Assembly: GCA_902805475.1 (NCBI GenBank) | Contig: CADCSX010000007.1 | Span: 62,001-126,000, forward strand | Direction: 5' to 3' | Source of the DNA: Entonaema liquescens | Taxonomy: Eukaryota > Ascomycota > Sordariomycetes > Xylariales > Xylariaceae | Length of the DNA stretch: 64,000 nucleotides | Shown: positions 61,708-64,000 of the stretch, piece after piece | How the letters are laid out: every line of letters starts with the position of its first letter | Position numbering within the stretch: the first letter of the stretch is position 1 | Program-made: the position numbers and the translations under genes | Notes under the pieces: model-generated | What the model saw: only the letters and a program-made list of their open reading frames with translations | Databases searched by the model: none | Told to the model about the DNA's origin: nothing

Positions 61708-63271
61708 ATGTCGTATGGATCTGTAAGTCCGTCGGAAGGATCTACGAAGGGTTCTAGTACCCTCGTACCATCGTCGCAGATTGGAGACGATGTTGAAAGT
61801 GGAATCATCGCCCCGCCTGTCGGTGAGCACGGACAGACAGAAGATCTTGCAGAGCACGGCGATGAGCAGCACCAGACGATATGGCAGAAATTGAGGGGGT
61901 TTTACGAGAGGAATATAGGCCTCTTTTATGTGTTTCTCGCCCAGGTCTTTGCATCGCTGGTATGTCAAACTCTTATATGGGCTCAACGACAGATATTAAC
62001 ACTTAGATAGATGACGATGACAACTCGGCTGCTCGAGACGGGCTTCGAGACAAAGTTCCATGCCTTGCAGATCATCTTCGTACGCATGTTTGCAACGGCC
62101 GTACTGGGCTCTCTGTACATGTGGTACAAGAAAGTGCCCGACTTCCCACTCGGGCGTCGCGACATCCGAGGTCTCTTGGTGTTGCGGGGACTGGCTGGCT
62201 TCACGGGTCTTTTCTGTTCATACTGTAAGTTCAACTTGTCTATATGTGCTTACATGAAAATGACCGGTACTGACGCTGACTAAAAGACTCGCTTTCGTAT
62301 TTGAACATATCCGATGCCACAGTTATCTCCTTCTTGGTACCAACTATGACCGCCTTGGTGTGTTTCGTAGCTCTAAGAGTGAGTTTATGTCGAGTCCCCA
62401 AAGCGGTATTCCGAAGTAAAAGACAACTTGATCTCACCAATCTTTTATCCATGTCAGGAACCCTTTACGGTAAAAGAGGCCGTAGCGGGCTTGATCGCAT
62501 TTGGTGGCGTACTCTTCATCGCACGGCCGACCTTTCTCTTCCCGCAGCACAAATTACAGGAGCCGGAGCTCAATGGAACCAGACTATTCATGGTAGATCA
62601 GCCCAAGGGCATTGTTCCATCCGTGCCTGCGACCCCGGCTGAACGCACGGTTGCCGCGCTTTTGGCCGTCATCGGTACGTTTGGCGCTGCGGCTGCGTAT
62701 TCCACCATCCGAGTTATCGGGAAGCGCGCCCACTCGCTCGTCAGCGTCAACTACTTCGCCGTTCTTGCGACGGTGGGATCGTTCGTTATTATCCTCGTGG
62801 TTCCGGACTTGCATTTTGCGATCCCTCAGACTGCTACGCAATGGTATGATATACTTCTCGTGCTACAACTCCAACTACCACTAATATACTTGTAGGATCC
62901 TGCTAGTAGCCATAGGTATTGCGGGGTTCTTACTGCAGTTCCTCCTGACAGAGGGTCTCCAAAGGGAGAAGGCGGGCAGAGCGACGAATCTCATAGTAAG
63001 TTATTGCGATATTCAAACGCATCACACCCCCTCCGGAAGCTAATAAGGGTCTTAGTACACGCAAATGGTCTTTGCGCTTATACTTGAGAGGGTGGTTTGG
63101 GGTACGACGCCTCCGGTCGAAAGTCTCTTTGGTAGCGCCTTGATTATTGGATCTGCGATATGGGTTAGTCTGCAGAAGAACAAGACGGTTACCAAGCAGA
63201 AAGCTCTGGTCGTCGACGAAGAGCAGAGCCTTCTAGGGGCCAATGCTCCTACGGAGATCCGCGAGGATTAA
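61708..63271 (+). CDS. EamA/DMT-family membrane transporter
   Basis: This is a multi-spanning transporter of the drug/metabolite superfamily (SLC35G-like); substrate unknown. Six exons: 61708-61959, 62011-62224, 62287-62378, 62458-62843, 62896-62995 and 63056-63271, with introns of 51, 62, 79, 52 and 60 nt. The joined frame is 419 residues. A soluble acidic N-terminus of ~65 residues precedes FYERNIGLFYVFLAQVFASL. The first EamA repeat includes FHALQIIFVRMFATAVLGSL, GLAGFTGLFCSYYSLSYLNI and SDATVISFLVPTMTALVCFV. The second includes PAERTVAALLAVIGTFGAAA, NYFAVLATVGSFVIILVVPD, ILLVAIGIAGFLLQFLLTEG, KAGRATNLIYTQMVFALILE and GSALIIGSAIWVSLQ. The ATG at 61708 is only about 120 bases from an LTR. 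No RIP-type stops or frameshifts were seen. Confidence 0.92.
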
Positions 63272-63406
63272 TCTTGCGTGACTCTCTTATTAAGAGACAC
63301 AATATTGATAAAGGCCATGTCCAAATCCACCAATGAAAAATAATTGAAACTTGGTCCCTCGTGCTCCCAAGAAATGAGATTGTCTCATTTAACGTCTTCT
63401 TAATTA
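63272..63406. other. Short convergent intergenic spacer
   Basis: These 135 bases separate the 3' ends of two convergent genes and would hold both polyadenylation regions. An AATAATTGAAA-type A-rich segment at 63338-63350 and a TTAATTATTATT segment at 63399-63411 are candidate signals. Nothing else is visible. Confidence 0.6.
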
Positions 63407-64000
63407 TTATTCTTTGGCATAATACTGACTATGAATCCCTAGATGCTTAACAGGCATCTCGTGTATAACATGGGGGTTTTCCATCTCAACCGCCCGGTCT
63501 ATAACGCCAGCCGGCAGTTGCCATGCCGTCGGCGCCAGCTCATGCGCCATATGCGGCGAATGATTAGCAGTATCTTTTAATTCTCCCACATCGCTAACGC
63601 TCGCGGTGTTCTGGGCAGGTATCTTCTTGTCTCTTATTATGTAAAGCCCGCATATCGAAAACCCCTTGCCGTGTTTCTTACACCGCCGCCAGATAAAACA
63701 TATGAAAATTAGCAGCATGAGTCCGAATGCCCCACCCACGGTTACGCCGGCGATGGTCTCCCTGCTCCATCGGAGTCCATCTAGTGTTCCGGTCGAGATG
63801 TATGAAGGGCCTGTATCCACCTCCGGCTCCGGCTCCGGAAGCGGCGTCCAGTGCCCGTTCCACGACGTGATCCAATCGTTCTTGCTCGTGTTGAGTGTCC
63901 GTCCGTTGTTATCCATCGGCAATACGTTTTCGCTGTTGAGATTCGGCCCAGGGGCTTGCGACAGGAAGTATACCGCGGTGTTCAAGTTTGCGCCGATAAA
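63407..64000 (-). CDS. C-terminal part of single-pass membrane protein, truncated by window edge
   Basis: This open frame enters from the right edge (first visible residues FIGANLNTAVYFLSQAPGPN) and ends at the stop at 63407-63409, giving at least 197 residues. The visible part is an extracellular-looking stretch (NDWITSWNGHWTPLPEPEPE), then a membrane span AGVTVGGAFGLMLLIFICFI followed by the basic WRRCKKHGK, and a ~85-residue cytoplasmic tail ending QYYAKE. There is no ATG near the window edge, so the start lies outside. The topology suggests a type I surface protein, but I do not recognise the family. Confidence 0.75.
   Translation of the reverse strand, partial: FIGANLNTAVYFLSQAPGPNLNSENVLPMDNNGRTLNTSKNDWITSWNGHWTPLPEPEPEVDTGPSYISTGTLDGLRWSRETIAGVTVGGAFGLMLLIFICFIWRRCKKHGKGFSICGLYIIRDKKIPAQNTASVSDVGELKDTANHSPHMAHELAPTAWQLPAGVIDRAVEMENPHVIHEMPVKHLGIHSQYYAKE

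Overview
The window is nuclear DNA of a filamentous ascomycete (Pezizomycotina, most likely a Sordariomycete). The genes have short introns, mostly 50-100 nt, with GTRNGT donors and CTAAC or CTGAC branch sites close to the acceptor. The proteins (Zn2Cys6 factor, STE50, LCB2, phosducin-like protein, fungal G-beta) read as fungal. Two multi-kilobase blocks have been reduced almost to pure A+T in the manner of RIP (repeat-induced point mutation). The species cannot be named from the sequence. All exon maps below were made by hand from reading frame, splice signals and family knowledge; no search was run.

Layout. 1-1651 (-): partial acidic single-pass membrane protein with an apparent one-base frameshift. 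4439-5369 (-): phosducin-like protein. 10197-11542 (-): heterotrimeric G-protein beta subunit. 15111-16375 (+): adenosine deaminase-like (N6-methyl-AMP deaminase type) enzyme. 16601-19254 (-): acetoacetyl-CoA synthetase with one unresolved frame junction. 22348-24348 (+): intronless serine palmitoyltransferase subunit LCB2. 27041-28675 (+): STE50-type SAM/RA adaptor. 29951-31129 (+): YEATS protein of the TAF14 type. 33523-36774 (+): 1042-residue Zn2Cys6 transcription factor. 38993-40399 (+): extracellular-domain/single-TM protein. 40988-41077 (+): intron-containing tRNA-Phe(GAA). 41431-43019 (-): secreted FAD-linked oxidase. About 46.3-51.95 kb and 54.82-61.59 kb: two A+T-saturated blocks, each ending in a direct repeat (170 bp and 118 bp), read as two different RIP-mutated LTR retrotransposons. 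Between them, 52753-54408 (+) is an amino-acid permease with two one-base frameshifts. 61708-63271 (+): EamA/DMT transporter, starting about 120 bp from the right repeat of the second element. 63407-64000 (-): C-terminus of another single-TM protein.

How the genes relate. Most are housekeeping or signalling genes without operon-like grouping. The notable pair is the phosducin-like protein and G-beta: fungal phosducin-like proteins act as chaperones for G-beta/gamma, and here the two genes are neighbours on the same strand with no gene between them. STE50, further along, belongs to MAPK signalling, which can be fed by G-beta/gamma. I see no secondary-metabolite cluster and no new enzymatic system. 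The most unusual part is the right third of the window: strand-polarised RIP that spares CpG, two different LTR elements, and an unmutated but frameshifted permease between them.

Quality note. At least three genes (first gene, acetoacetyl-CoA synthetase, permease) have isolated one-base frame breaks. Three of these breaks lie in runs of four identical bases. Assembly indels should be excluded before the genes are called pseudogenes.
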